The notes under the pieces are model-generated. The model was not told where the DNA came from and did no database searches. It saw only the letters and a list, made by a program, of their open reading frames with translations. The translations under genes and the position numbers were made by a program. DNA of 64,000 nucleotides, from positions 1,364,001 through 1,428,000 of the forward strand of contig OZ244866.1 in NCBI GenBank assembly GCA_965221185.1, read 5' to 3'. Of this stretch, positions 18,650 to 28,134 are shown piece after piece (position 1 is the first letter of the stretch; each line of letters begins with the position of its first letter). This DNA comes from Aldehydirespirator sp965221185. Its GTDB lineage: Bacteria > Actinomycetota > Acidimicrobiia > Acidimicrobiales > Aldehydirespiratoraceae.

Positions 18650-19216
18650 TTGGACGGGCGTAGGGTCCGGGCACCGGGACCGGACAGCTACACCTTCAAC
18701 CCCCACAAGTGGCTGGCCACCAACGTGGGCTGCTCGGTGATGTGGGTGGCCGACCGTCGCCCGCTGATCGACACGCTGAGCGTGCTACCGCCCTACCTGC
18801 GCAACGAGGCGTCCGCCTCCGGCGCGGTCATCGACTACCGGGACTGGCACCTGCCGCTGAGCCGCCCCTTCAGGTCGCTGAAGCTGTGGTTCGTGCTCAG
18901 ATCCTTCGGCGCGGAGGGGCTGCGCACCATGATCCGGTCCCATGTGGCGTGGGCCCAGACTTTGGCGGCGCAGATCGACAGCCATCCCAGTCTGGAGCTG
19001 ATGGCTCCCGTGCCCTTCGCCATGGTGCCGTTCGCCCACCGCGGCGACAACGCGGCCACCGACGCCCTGATCGCCGCCATCAACTCCGACGGTCGCTTCT
19101 ACGTCACCGGATCGGAAATCGACGGTCGCCGCTACGTTCGCGTCGCGGTGGGCTCGATCTGGACGACCCGGGCCCATATCGAAGCATTGTGGAAGCTGAT
19201 CCAGGCCAACGCTTGA
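18650..19216 (+). pseudogene. 3' fragment of a PLP-dependent aromatic/L-amino-acid decarboxylase
   Basis: 188 codons. Homology starts abruptly at about 18683 with DSYTFNPHKW, which carries the PLP-binding Lys, and continues through YRDWHLPLSRPFRSLKLWFV to the normal C-terminus. The first ~290 residues of this roughly 480-aa family are absent, including the cofactor phosphate site. The first codons before the match have no ribosome site. The stop overlaps a possible TTG start of the ABC permease, so it was probably the first gene of that operon. Confidence 0.82.
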
Positions 19217-19233
19217 CAGAACCCCGGCCCGGC

Positions 19234-20304
19234 ATGCGCCGATCCTCCCGGCGGACCGGGCCGGCACCGCCCGGCGCCGCCGGCCGGGCCGGACTGCTCA
19301 GGTCCAGATACCTGCTTCGCCGGGTGGCCACCAGCCTGCTGGTGATCCTGGGCGTGGTCACCATCACCTTCGTGGTGGCGAGGCTGGTGCCGTCGGATCC
19401 CGCCGCGCTGTACGCCGGGGCGCGGGCCCGTCCCGCGCAGGTGGAGCAGGTGCGCCGGGACCTGAACCTCGACGCCCCGGTGCTGTCGCAGTACGGGTCG
19501 TACCTCCAGCAGCTCGTTCAGGGCGATCTGGGCGTGTCGTTCGCCACCAAGCGCCCGATCGCCGAGGACCTGCGCCGATTCCTGCCGGCCACCCTCGAGC
19601 TCGCCCTGGCCGCGACCGCGCTGGCCATGGTGGTGGGCGTCCCCGCCGGGGTGGCTGCCGCGGCCCGCCGGCACCGGCTGGGCGACACTGCCATCCGCCT
19701 GTTCGCGGTGACCGGCGTGTCGCTGCCGGTGTTCTGGTCGGCGCTGCTGCTGCAGCTGCTGTTCGCCTCCCGGCTGGGGTGGCTACCCCTCGCGGGGCGC
19801 ACCGACTCGTCGACCAGCTTCAACGAGCCGACCGGGTTCTTCCTGATTGACTCGGCGCTGTCGGGGAGCTGGTCGAACTTGGCCGACGTCGTCGTCCATC
19901 TCGCCCTGCCGGTGGCGGTGATGGCCGCCTACCCGCTGGGGCTGACTGTCCGGCTGATCCGGGGGTCGATGCTGGAGGTCCTCGGCAGCGACTACATCGA
20001 GGCGGCCACCGTGGCCCAGATACCCAGGCGCACCGTGCTCGGCCGCCTGGCGCTGAAGAACGCCCTGCTGCCCACGCTCACCGTCCTCGGCCTCACGTTC
20101 GCCTACTCGGTGTCGAGCGCGTTCCTGGTGGAGGCGGTGTTCGCATGGCCGGGGCTCGGCAAGTACCTCACCGACGCCGTCGTGCGGCTGGACTTCCCGG
20201 TCGTCACCGCCGCCGCGCTGGCCGTCACCGTGATCTACGTGCTGGTCAACCTGTTCCTGGACCTGCTGCAGGCCCGGCTCGATCCCCGGGTGGCTCTCAG
20301 GTGA
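19234..20304 (+). CDS. Oligopeptide/nickel-type ABC transporter permease (DppB family)
   Basis: 356 aa, inner-membrane permease. Six hydrophobic segments follow a basic tail: the first is LLVILGVVTITFVVARLVPS. The N-terminal SQYGSYLQQLVQGDLGVSFA is typical of DppB. The ATP-binding-protein contact loop is YIEAATVAQIPRRTVLGRLA. ATG 19234 is chosen; a TTG at 19213 overlaps the decarboxylase stop. It pairs with the next permease. No binding protein gene is found in this operon. Confidence 0.9.
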   Translation: MRRSSRRTGPAPPGAAGRAGLLRSRYLLRRVATSLLVILGVVTITFVVARLVPSDPAALYAGARARPAQVEQVRRDLNLDAPVLSQYGSYLQQLVQGDLGVSFATKRPIAEDLRRFLPATLELALAATALAMVVGVPAGVAAAARRHRLGDTAIRLFAVTGVSLPVFWSALLLQLLFASRLGWLPLAGRTDSSTSFNEPTGFFLIDSALSGSWSNLADVVVHLALPVAVMAAYPLGLTVRLIRGSMLEVLGSDYIEAATVAQIPRRTVLGRLALKNALLPTLTVLGLTFAYSVSSAFLVEAVFAWPGLGKYLTDAVVRLDFPVVTAAALAVTVIYVLVNLFLDLLQARLDPRVALR

Positions 20305-21233
20305 CGGCCGGCGGCGCGCCCTCGGCAGCCCGGCGCTTCGGCCTCTCCGGCACGGCCCGCAGACCGGGGCGCTTCGGGGCGCCGGGCAGCGCGCTCTGGT
20401 ACTACCGGCGGAGCTGGCTGGGGATGGCCGCCGCGGTGGTGGCTGTGCTGTTCGCGGTGGCCGCGCTGTTCGCCCCGTGGCTCACGCCCTACGCCGACGC
20501 CGGTCGGGGCGTGCCCGACCTCACGATCCGGCTGCAGGGCCCCAGCTGGTCGCACTGGCTGGGGACCGACGACCTGGGCCGTGACGTGCTGGCCCGGCTG
20601 CTCTTCGGGGCGCGGACCGCCCTGGTGGTGGCGTTGGGGGTGGTGGCGCTCTCGGTGGTGGTCGGGGTGCTGCTGGGCGCGGTGGCGGGCTACTTCGGGC
20701 GCTGGGTCGACGAGGTCCTCATGCGGATAACCGACATGTTCCTGGCCTTCCCGCCGCTGCTGCTGGCGGTGCTGGTGGCGGCCGCGCTGGGCGCCAGCGT
20801 TCGCAACACCGTCATCGCCATCGCGGTGTCGTGGTGGCCGTGGTACGCGCGCCTGGTTCGCTCTCAGGTTCTGAGCCTGCGCGAACGGCCCTTCATCAAG
20901 GCGGTGCGGGCCATCGGCGTGCCCCACCGGCGCATCATCGCGGTGCACGTCATCCCCAACGCGATGGCGCCTGTGTGGGTGCAGGCCACCGCGGACTTGG
21001 GTGCGGCCGTGCTGACCGCGGCAGGCTTGAGCTTCGTCGGGCTCGGCCCGCGCCCGCCGACCGCCGACTGGGGCGTGATGATCGCCGAGGGCCGCCAGTA
21101 CGTGCTCTCCGGACAGTGGTGGATCGCCGGTTGCGCCGGCGCGGCCATAGTGATCGCGGCGGTGGCCTTCAACCTCATGGGAGACGTCATCCGCGACGTC
21201 ACCGACCCGCGCACACGAGAAGACCAACCATGA
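20301..21233 (+). CDS. Oligopeptide-type ABC transporter permease (DppC family)
   Basis: 310 aa. GTG start overlaps the previous stop (GTGA). The N-terminal transmembrane segment is MAAAVVAVLFAVAALFAPWL, followed by the family signature HWLGTDDLGRDVLARLLFGA. The coupling loop is FIKAVRAIGVPHRRIIAVHV and the C-terminal DWGVMIAEGRQ is also characteristic. Forms the transmembrane pore with the DppB partner. Confidence 0.92.
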   Translation: MTAGGAPSAARRFGLSGTARRPGRFGAPGSALWYYRRSWLGMAAAVVAVLFAVAALFAPWLTPYADAGRGVPDLTIRLQGPSWSHWLGTDDLGRDVLARLLFGARTALVVALGVVALSVVVGVLLGAVAGYFGRWVDEVLMRITDMFLAFPPLLLAVLVAAALGASVRNTVIAIAVSWWPWYARLVRSQVLSLRERPFIKAVRAIGVPHRRIIAVHVIPNAMAPVWVQATADLGAAVLTAAGLSFVGLGPRPPTADWGVMIAEGRQYVLSGQWWIAGCAGAAIVIAAVAFNLMGDVIRDVTDPRTREDQP

Positions 21234-21279
21234 GGGGCCCGCGCGCCGTGACCGGCGCCGACACCGGCGGCGGCCCGTC

Positions 21280-22242
21280 ATGAACCGCCTGATGGAGGTC
21301 GAGCGACTGCATGTCACGTTCAATCCCCCGACCGGGCCGGTCCACGCCGTCAGGGGCGTGTCGCTGCAGGTGCGTCCCGGCGAGATCGTAGGGGTGGCCG
21401 GCGAATCGGGATGCGGCAAGACGGTGCTGTTCCGGGCCCTGCTGGGGCTGCTGCCCGACACCGCCCTCGTCGAGGGCAGCCTGCGATTCGGCGGCGAGCC
21501 CATGGGCATGGACGGCTCGCTGCAGGCCTCGGCGTCGTTCATCTACCAGAACCCGGGCGCCTCGCTGAACCCGGTGTTCACCATCGGCCAGCAGTTGAGG
21601 CTGGTCACCGGGACCGACGATCCCGCGGTGCTGGGGGAGCTGCTCGATCAGGTCGGCCTGCCCGATCCGCCCCGGCTCCTCGACTCGTACCCCCACGAGC
21701 TGTCCGGGGGGATGAGCCAGAGGGCCGTGATCGCGCTGGCGCTGGCGCAGTCGCCCCGGCTCCTCATCGCCGATGAGCCCACCACCGCCCTCGACGTGAC
21801 CACCCAGGCCCAGGTTCTCGACCTCATCGAAGAGCTCCGGGACCGCTCCGAACTGGCGGTGGTGCTCATCAGCCACGACCTGGCCGTGCTCCGGCGGGTG
21901 TGCGAGCGCATCGTGGTGCTCTACGCCGGCCAGACCGCTGAGGACGGCGGCGCCGACCAGGTGCTCGAAGCGCCCAGCCACCCCTACACGCAGGCTCTGC
22001 TCCAGTCCATCCCCCGTCCCGAGACCGCCGGGCGGAAGCTGGCCTTGATCCCCGGGCTCGTCCCCGACGGCCGGACCCCGATCTCCGGGTGCGCCTACGT
22101 CCCCCGCTGCCCCAGAGCCGTCGACGCCTGCCGCGGCGGCCAGCCCGACGCACGCCCCGTGCAGCCCGGCCACACTGCGGCCTGCATCCTGGTGGAGCCC
22201 AGGCCCTCAACGGTCCGCGACCTGGCCGGGCCGCAGCGATGA
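21280..22242 (+). CDS. Oligopeptide-type ABC transporter ATPase (DppD family)
   Basis: 320 aa. Walker A GESGCGKT (about 46-53), signature LSGGMSQR, Walker B LLIADEPT and the switch His in LISHDLAV are all present. The C-terminal ~50 residues carry the oligopeptide-family extension, with Cys residues (SGCAYVPRCPRAVDACR) seen in DppD/OppD where they can bind an Fe-S cluster. The next ATPase overlaps its stop. Confidence 0.92.
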   Translation: MNRLMEVERLHVTFNPPTGPVHAVRGVSLQVRPGEIVGVAGESGCGKTVLFRALLGLLPDTALVEGSLRFGGEPMGMDGSLQASASFIYQNPGASLNPVFTIGQQLRLVTGTDDPAVLGELLDQVGLPDPPRLLDSYPHELSGGMSQRAVIALALAQSPRLLIADEPTTALDVTTQAQVLDLIEELRDRSELAVVLISHDLAVLRRVCERIVVLYAGQTAEDGGADQVLEAPSHPYTQALLQSIPRPETAGRKLALIPGLVPDGRTPISGCAYVPRCPRAVDACRGGQPDARPVQPGHTAACILVEPRPSTVRDLAGPQR

Positions 22243-23015
22243 CCGCCCTGCTCTCCGTTCGAGGCCTGCGGGTCGAGTACCCCGCCCGCGGCGCGGGCCG
22301 GCGGCATCCGCTCACGGTGATCGACAGCCTCGACCTCGATGTCGCCGGGGGCGAGACGCTGGCCGTGGTGGGGGAGTCGGGCGCCGGCAAGTCGACTCTC
22401 GCCGAGGCCATAGTCGGCCTGGTGCGCCCCAGCGGCGGCAGCATCAACTACGACGGCACCGAACTGGTGGGCCTGCGAGGACGGGCCGGCCGCAAGGTCC
22501 GCGTCCGGATCCAGATGGTGGCCCAGAACCCGCTGCTCGCGCTCAGTCCCCGCCAACCGGTCGGAGCCCAGATCGAGGAGCCGCTGCGGGTCCACACCAG
22601 CCTCAGCCGGGACCAGTGTCGCCGGCGCGCCGACGAGTTGATTGCCACCCTCGACCTCAGCCCGGCCATGCGCAACCGGCTCCCGCACGAGCTGAGCGGC
22701 GGCCAGGCCCAGCGGGTGGTGCTGGCCCGGGCGCTGGTGCTGGAACCGTCGATGGTCATCTTCGACGAACCCACGTCGGCCCTCGACGTTTCGGTGCAGG
22801 CCGGCGTGCTGAACCTCCTGCGGCAGCTCAAGGCCGACCACGGCCTCACCTTCCTGTTCATCACCCACGACCTGAGCGTCGCCCGGCACCTCGCGGACCG
22901 CATCGCGGTCATGCGCGCGGGCGAGATTGTGGAGCAGCAGCCGACCGAGGCGCTGTTCGCCAACCCCGAGCACCCCTACACCCGCACCCTGCTCGCCTAC
23001 TCGCTGACCGTGTAG
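22239..23015 (+). CDS. Oligopeptide-type ABC transporter ATPase (DppF family)
   Basis: 258 aa. The ATG overlaps the previous stop (ATGA). Walker A GESGAGKS, signature LSGGQAQR, Walker B VIFDEPTSALDVS and FITHDLSV are intact. It is slightly short: the C-terminal Cys-containing extension of DppF is missing, which is common in this subgroup. Partner of the DppD-type ATPase. Confidence 0.92.
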   Translation: MTALLSVRGLRVEYPARGAGRRHPLTVIDSLDLDVAGGETLAVVGESGAGKSTLAEAIVGLVRPSGGSINYDGTELVGLRGRAGRKVRVRIQMVAQNPLLALSPRQPVGAQIEEPLRVHTSLSRDQCRRRADELIATLDLSPAMRNRLPHELSGGQAQRVVLARALVLEPSMVIFDEPTSALDVSVQAGVLNLLRQLKADHGLTFLFITHDLSVARHLADRIAVMRAGEIVEQQPTEALFANPEHPYTRTLLAYSLTV

Positions 23016-23021
23016 CGAGCT

Positions 23022-23083
23022 CCGCTGGGTTCAGCGGCACTTCGTCGTTCATCGGTCCTCCATGTGACGGCCCCTGCGGGCCG
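23022..23083. terminator. Two hairpins between convergent genes
   Basis: CCGCTG/CAGCGG with a 4-nt loop (23022-23037) lies after the ABC operon. CGGCCC/GGGCCG with a 4-nt loop (23068-23083) lies nearer the aminotransferase end. Neither has a U-tract; they probably end transcription from both sides. Confidence 0.55.
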
Positions 23084-23109
23084 AATTCACATCGCCCGAT
23101 GGTGTCGGT

Positions 23110-24135
23110 CTAGCTGCGCACCGGTGTGCGCCAGCCGAAGGGGTCTGGTGCCGCGCCCAGTTGGATGTCGGTGAGCGCTTGGCGTAGCCGCATGGTGTTG
23201 GGGCCCGGTTGCCCGTCACCGAGCGTGAGTGTGTTGCCTGCGTAGAGGACGGTGCCCACCGGTGCCAGACCGGCTCCGGTGCCCGACAGGAACGCCTCGC
23301 CTCGCTCGGACCAGTCGAGAAGCTCGTCGGGGTGAATTGAGCGTTCCTGCACTTCGTAGCCGAGTCGCCGGGCAAGTTGAATCACCGAGTCGCGGGTGAT
23401 GCCGTGGAGGAACGTTTCGTCGAGATGGCGGGTGACGACGCGTTCGTCGTCGGCGAGGAAGAAGTTCGAGGCTCCGGTTTCGGTGATGTCGCCGCCGGTG
23501 GCGAACAGCATCTGATCGACTGCCTCGTAGGCGGCCATCGCGTCCAGCGTGGCGCCCAGGGCCATCGCGTAGTTCGCGCCGCACTTCACCATCCCGAACT
23601 GGGGCACGGTACGTGGCAGCGACGTCTCCACCAGCAGCGTGAGCGGCCGTATCCCGCCTTTGAAGTAGTCGCCCACGGGGGAGTTCACGACATACAGCAG
23701 CGCGGAGCGGGTTGGGCGGGCCGCCGCGCCGATGTCGGCCTCTGTGCCGATCAGCGTCGGGCGGATGTACAGCGACCCGGGCGGGTCGGGAACCTCCCCG
23801 GCGTTGGCCTCGACTGCGTCGATGATCATCTGGCGCAGCGTGACGGGGTCGATCTCGGGCAGCCGCAGAAGGGCGGCGCTGGTGGCCATGCGAGCGACAT
23901 GGCTGTCGAGGCGGAAGATGGCCAGCGATCCGTCGGTTTGGCGGTGAGCCTTCAGCCCCTCGAAGATGGCGCTTCCGTAGTGCAGCACGTGCGCGGCGGG
24001 GCTGATCGTGAAGTCGCCGTAGGGCTCGGGCGAGCCGTCGTAGACGAACGGGCCGCCGTCGGCCTGGGCCGTGGTCGTCCAGTCGCACAGGATGGTCCCG
24101 AAGGGCACAGTGAACGGATCGGGCTTGCGGGTCAT
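23110..24135 (-). CDS. ilvE: Branched-chain amino-acid aminotransferase
   Basis: 341 aa, PLP fold-type IV. Early motif HVLHYGSAIFEGLKAHR, the PLP Lys about 184 in MVKCGANYAMAL, and the TETGASNFFLADDE segment identify IlvE. It transfers amino groups between Leu/Ile/Val and 2-oxoglutarate. ATG 24135 has GGAGAG just upstream. It stands alone on the minus strand, divergent from the DUF917 operon, and could also serve catabolism there. Confidence 0.9.
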   Translation of the reverse strand: MTRKPDPFTVPFGTILCDWTTTAQADGGPFVYDGSPEPYGDFTISPAAHVLHYGSAIFEGLKAHRQTDGSLAIFRLDSHVARMATSAALLRLPEIDPVTLRQMIIDAVEANAGEVPDPPGSLYIRPTLIGTEADIGAAARPTRSALLYVVNSPVGDYFKGGIRPLTLLVETSLPRTVPQFGMVKCGANYAMALGATLDAMAAYEAVDQMLFATGGDITETGASNFFLADDERVVTRHLDETFLHGITRDSVIQLARRLGYEVQERSIHPDELLDWSERGEAFLSGTGAGLAPVGTVLYAGNTLTLGDGQPGPNTMRLRQALTDIQLGAAPDPFGWRTPVRS

Positions 24136-24405
24136 GGGTGCTCTCCTCCGGGCGGTGCAATGGTATAACCCGACCGCTCGGCGTATAGGAACGGCCGCTT
24201 GCGCCACGTGATCTGCAATTGCGGGCACACTTGCGCTGCCTCCAAGCACTCCGGCCGTGGCTCTAGAAACCGGGAGCTCAGTGAAGGGCAGATCGCGTAC
24301 TGCTGACCTTCGGCGGTCGCGAAGTGCCCATCGGCTGCGTAGCTGCGCGCCCTCTAGGTTTGCCGGTCCGGGACCACGACCCTCCAGCCGATCGGAAGGC
24401 GCACC

Positions 24406-25482
24406 GTGAGAGAGTTGACGATTGACGACATCGACGACCTCGCGCTGGGCGCGACGCTGCTGGGAACCGGGGGCGGCGGCGACCCGTATGTGGGGAAGCT
24501 CCTGGTCAAGCAGGCGATCGCCGATCACGGCCCGGCCGTGGTGGTGGATCCAGAAGATCTGCCCGACGACGGCCGCGTGCTGACCACGGCCATCATCGGC
24601 GCGCCGACGGTGATCCTGGAGAAGATCCCCGCAGGCACCGAGTTCCGAGCCGGCATCGGCGCCCTCGCGGCCTACATGGGCGAGGACCCGGTCGCGCTGA
24701 TGCCGATCGAGGTCGGGGGAGTCAACACGCTCGTCCCGATCGCGACCGCGGTGGAGATGGGGATCCCGATCATCGACGCCGACGGCATGAGGCGGGCATT
24801 CCCGCAGATCGAGATGACCGTCTTCACGCTGCACGGGCTGATGGCGGCACCGATGTCGATCGCCGACGAGAAGGGCAACATGTGCGTCTTCGAGGCCAAC
24901 ACCAACCAGACCGCGGAATCACTCGCCCGCGCCGCGGTGGTGCAGCTCGGCCTGGCCAACGCGCTCAGCTGCTACCCGATGACGGTGGCCGACGTGCGCC
25001 GGGCCGGCATCCGCGGCTCGCTCACGTACTGCACCGAAGTGGGCAAGCGCCTGGCGAGGGTGAAGCAGGGCGCGGACGGCGCCTGGGAGGAACTGTTGGC
25101 CTACACCGACGCCGCGCTGGTGTTCAACGGCAAGGTGATCGACATAGACCGCCGCACCACCGAGGGCTTCGCTAGGGGCACGGTCGTGCTCGAACACCTG
25201 CAGGACGCCAGTCGCACCATGCGGGTCGAGATCCAGAACGAGAACCTCATCGCGTTCGAGGAGGGCGAAGCAGTCGTTACGGTGCCCGACCTGCTGTGCC
25301 TGCTCGACCACGAGTCGGCCGATCCGATGACCACTGAGAGTCTTGCCTACGGGCAGCGCCTCAACGTGCTGGCCATGCCGTGCGCTCCCGAGTGGCACCG
25401 CGACGGGATGCTCGAACTCGTCGGCCCGCGGGCCTTCGGATACGACATCGACTACGTCGACTTCCGGGAGCCGCGACGATGA
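24406..25482 (+). CDS. DUF917 family protein
   Basis: 358 aa. DUF917 features are TLLGTGGGGDPYVG near the N-terminus, PIEVGGVNTL near 105 and IDADGMRRAFPQ near 125. Members are almost always fused to, or next to, hydantoinase-like proteins, as here, and their function is unproven. GTG start; the stop overlaps the next ATG (ATGA), so the two are made together. It is the first gene of the 24-28 kb operon. Confidence 0.9.
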   Translation: MRELTIDDIDDLALGATLLGTGGGGDPYVGKLLVKQAIADHGPAVVVDPEDLPDDGRVLTTAIIGAPTVILEKIPAGTEFRAGIGALAAYMGEDPVALMPIEVGGVNTLVPIATAVEMGIPIIDADGMRRAFPQIEMTVFTLHGLMAAPMSIADEKGNMCVFEANTNQTAESLARAAVVQLGLANALSCYPMTVADVRRAGIRGSLTYCTEVGKRLARVKQGADGAWEELLAYTDAALVFNGKVIDIDRRTTEGFARGTVVLEHLQDASRTMRVEIQNENLIAFEEGEAVVTVPDLLCLLDHESADPMTTESLAYGQRLNVLAMPCAPEWHRDGMLELVGPRAFGYDIDYVDFREPRR

Positions 25483-27044
25483 GAGAGACGATGAAGGAAC
25501 TGAGGATCGGGGTCGACGTCGGAGGAACCAACACCGACGCGGTGGTGGTCGACCCGTCCGGCGGCGTGGTCGCGGCCGCCAAGACCGCGACCACGCCCGA
25601 GCCGATAGACGGCATCAAGTCGGCGGTCGCGGCCGTGCTGGCCCAGGTCGACGACCCGTCGGCGCTGGGCAAGGCCATGCTGGGCACCACCCACCCGACC
25701 AACGCCATCATCCGGCGCCAGGACCTCGACCGGGTGGGGGTGCTGCGTCTGGCCGCGCCGTCGTCGCTGGGGGTGCGTCCCAGCGCGGCGTGGCCCGAGG
25801 ACCTGCGAGACATAGTCATCGCCCGCAGCGAGATCGTGCGCGGAGGCTTCGAGTACGACGGCACCCCCATCGCGGACCTCGACGAGGACGCGGTGAGGCG
25901 CTTCGGAGCGGCCTGCGCTCGGGAGGTGACGGCCATCGCAGTCTCATGCGCCTTCAGTCCAGCCTCGATCGATCACGAGCTGCGCGCCGCGGAGCTGCTC
26001 GCCGAGGAGTGCGGCCCCGACCTCCCGGTGTCGCTGAGCCACACGGTGGGATCGCTGGGCCTGCTCGAACGCGAGAACGCCACCATCCTCAACGCCTCCC
26101 TGCTGACGGTGGCCAGACGGGTCGTCGAGGGGTTCCGCAACACGCTGGCCGAGGCCGGGCTGGAGGTGGAGAGCTTCCTGACCCAGAACGACGGCACCCT
26201 CATGGCCGTCGATGAGGCCGACAAGTACCCGGTCCTCACCGTCGGCTCGGGCCCCACCAACTCGATGCGGGGCGCCAGCGCCCTGGCCGGGCTCGCCGAC
26301 GCCCTCGTCATCGACGTGGGAGGAACGTCGGCGGACGTCGGGATCCTCGTCGACGGGTTCCCCCGCGAGTCGACCGCCGCTGTGGAAGTGGGCGGAGTGC
26401 GAACCAACTTCCGAATGCCCGACCTGATCTCGGTCGGGCTCGGAGGCGGCAGCATCGTACGAAACGGCGACGGCCTCACGGTCGGGCCCGACTCCGTCGG
26501 CTATGACGTGATCACCGAGGCCGTCTGCACGGGCGGCTCGACGCTGACCCTCTCGGACATCTCATTGGCATCGGGCCGCCTCGAGGGCTTCGGCGACCCT
26601 GCCCTGCTGGACGGTCTCGACGCTTCGCTGACGGCGGCCGCGATGGGCTGGGTGGACGAGCGGATTGGCGTCCTGTGCGAGCGGATGAAGGCTTCGAGCA
26701 CGCCGCTTCCCCTGATCGCCGTCGGTGGCGGCGCCCATCTGGTGCCCGAGACGCTGCGAGGCGTCAGCGAGGTGCTCTGGCCACCGCACCACTCCGTGGC
26801 CAACGCGTTCGGCGCGGCCATCGCCGAGGCGGCCGGATCGATCGACAAGGTCTACAGCTACGACTCAGCCGGCCGGGAGGAATGCCTGAGCAGCGCCCGG
26901 GAGGAGGCCGAGGACGCAGCCATCCGAGCCGGAGCCGACCCCCACAACGTGCGCATCACCAGGATCGTGGAGATACCCATGACCTATGTTCCCGGGGGCG
27001 GCTGCCGGGTCATAGTGAAGGCCGTCGGGCCGCTCGCCTCCTAG
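25479..27044 (+). CDS. Hydantoinase/oxoprolinase family protein (HyuA-like)
   Basis: 521 aa with an actin-like ATPase fold. The phosphate-1 loop is GVDVGGTNTDAVVV (about 11-24). LIDVGGTSADVGI-type phosphate-2 (seen as VIDVGGTSADVG) and the adenosine region AVGGGAHLVPE follow. The subunit opens hydantoin or 5-oxoproline rings using ATP, usually with a HyuB partner. No HyuB gene is visible; the DUF917 protein occupies its place, as in other DUF917 operons. Short for HyuA (about 680), consistent with the DUF917-linked type. Confidence 0.88.
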   Translation: MRETMKELRIGVDVGGTNTDAVVVDPSGGVVAAAKTATTPEPIDGIKSAVAAVLAQVDDPSALGKAMLGTTHPTNAIIRRQDLDRVGVLRLAAPSSLGVRPSAAWPEDLRDIVIARSEIVRGGFEYDGTPIADLDEDAVRRFGAACAREVTAIAVSCAFSPASIDHELRAAELLAEECGPDLPVSLSHTVGSLGLLERENATILNASLLTVARRVVEGFRNTLAEAGLEVESFLTQNDGTLMAVDEADKYPVLTVGSGPTNSMRGASALAGLADALVIDVGGTSADVGILVDGFPRESTAAVEVGGVRTNFRMPDLISVGLGGGSIVRNGDGLTVGPDSVGYDVITEAVCTGGSTLTLSDISLASGRLEGFGDPALLDGLDASLTAAAMGWVDERIGVLCERMKASSTPLPLIAVGGGAHLVPETLRGVSEVLWPPHHSVANAFGAAIAEAAGSIDKVYSYDSAGREECLSSAREEAEDAAIRAGADPHNVRITRIVEIPMTYVPGGGCRVIVKAVGPLAS

Positions 27045-27065
27045 GCCGGACTCGCCCGGACCGAG

Positions 27066-28121
27066 ATGCGAACATCCGGCCCCAGCACCCTGGGACGAAC
27101 GGGGATGCGGGTAGCCGACGCCCACAACGACCTGCTCCTCGCCGTACTGCACCAACGGGAGCGCGGGCTGAGCGATCCTTTCGGGGACTTCTGGCTGCCA
27201 CGACTGCGGGCCGGCGGCGTGGCCCTGCAATTCCTCGCCGTCTTCACCGAGGACCAGCATGTGGGCGAGGGCGCGCTCCGCCGTGCGCTGCTCCTGATCG
27301 AGGAGGCTAGACGCATCGCCGACACCCATGGCGCCGACGTGGCCATCGTCGAGACTCGCCAGGATCTGGAACGGGTGCTCGCCTCGGGCCGGATAGCGCT
27401 CCTGCTCGCGATCGAGGGCTCAGAACCGGTCGGCCACAGCCTCGGCGTGCTCGAGACCTTCTGGCGCCTGGGCGTGAGGTGCATGTCGCTGACATGGAAC
27501 CGCCGCACGATGCTCGCCGACGGCGCAGGCGAGACGGCCACCGGCGCAGGGCTGACCGCGCTCGGTGCACAGGCTGTGGCCGAGATGGAGCGCCTCGGGA
27601 TGATCGTGGACGTGAGCCACCTGTCGAAGGCCGGCTTCGACCATGTGGCCGGCATCGCCACCCGCCCGTTCGTGGCGACCCACTCGTCGTGCCATTCGCT
27701 GCGCCCCCATCCGCGCAACCTCACCGACGACCAGCTCCGCGACGTGGCCGACTCCGGCGGCGTGGTGGGAATCAACTCCTTCGGCGGTTTCCTCTCAACC
27801 GGCACCCCAACCCTGAACCACTACCTGGCCCACATCGAGCACGCGGTCGGGGTGGCCGGCCCGGTGGCAGTCGGGCTGGGCTGCGACTTCATGGAGGACC
27901 TGATGGAGGTGCTCGATCCGATCCTGGGCGCCGGCCTCGTCGATCCTGCAGAAATGCCCTTCGTCGCCGGCATGCGGGACCCGTCGGACCTGGGACCCTT
28001 CACCGCTCGTCTGGAGCGCATGCTGGGCGCCGAGGCCGCCCGGCGGGTGGCAGGAGACAACTGGATAGAGCTCATGGGGCGGATGCTCCCATCTGAGAGC
28101 CCTGCTGCCCGCCGCGGGTAG
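27066..28121 (+). CDS. Membrane-dipeptidase-like metallopeptidase (M19)
   Basis: 351 aa. M19 zinc ligands are visible: DAHND (18-22), the bridging Glu in LLAIEGSEP, DVSHLS, and THSSCHSLRPHPRN with two His. The family cleaves dipeptides, often with D-residues, and some members act on cyclic or N-acyl compounds. No signal peptide, so cytoplasmic. ATG 27066 is used; ATG 27105 is also possible. It follows the hydantoinase by 21 bp and fits a role in finishing hydrolysis of the ring-opened product. Confidence 0.88.
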   Translation: MRTSGPSTLGRTGMRVADAHNDLLLAVLHQRERGLSDPFGDFWLPRLRAGGVALQFLAVFTEDQHVGEGALRRALLLIEEARRIADTHGADVAIVETRQDLERVLASGRIALLLAIEGSEPVGHSLGVLETFWRLGVRCMSLTWNRRTMLADGAGETATGAGLTALGAQAVAEMERLGMIVDVSHLSKAGFDHVAGIATRPFVATHSSCHSLRPHPRNLTDDQLRDVADSGGVVGINSFGGFLSTGTPTLNHYLAHIEHAVGVAGPVAVGLGCDFMEDLMEVLDPILGAGLVDPAEMPFVAGMRDPSDLGPFTARLERMLGAEAARRVAGDNWIELMGRMLPSESPAARRG

Positions 28122-28134
28122 TAGAAACTCGTCG

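Noticed and set aside
20235..21542. 435-codon minus-strand frame
   Set aside because: Antisense to the DppC and DppD genes, Arg/Pro/His-rich low-complexity protein, no family features.
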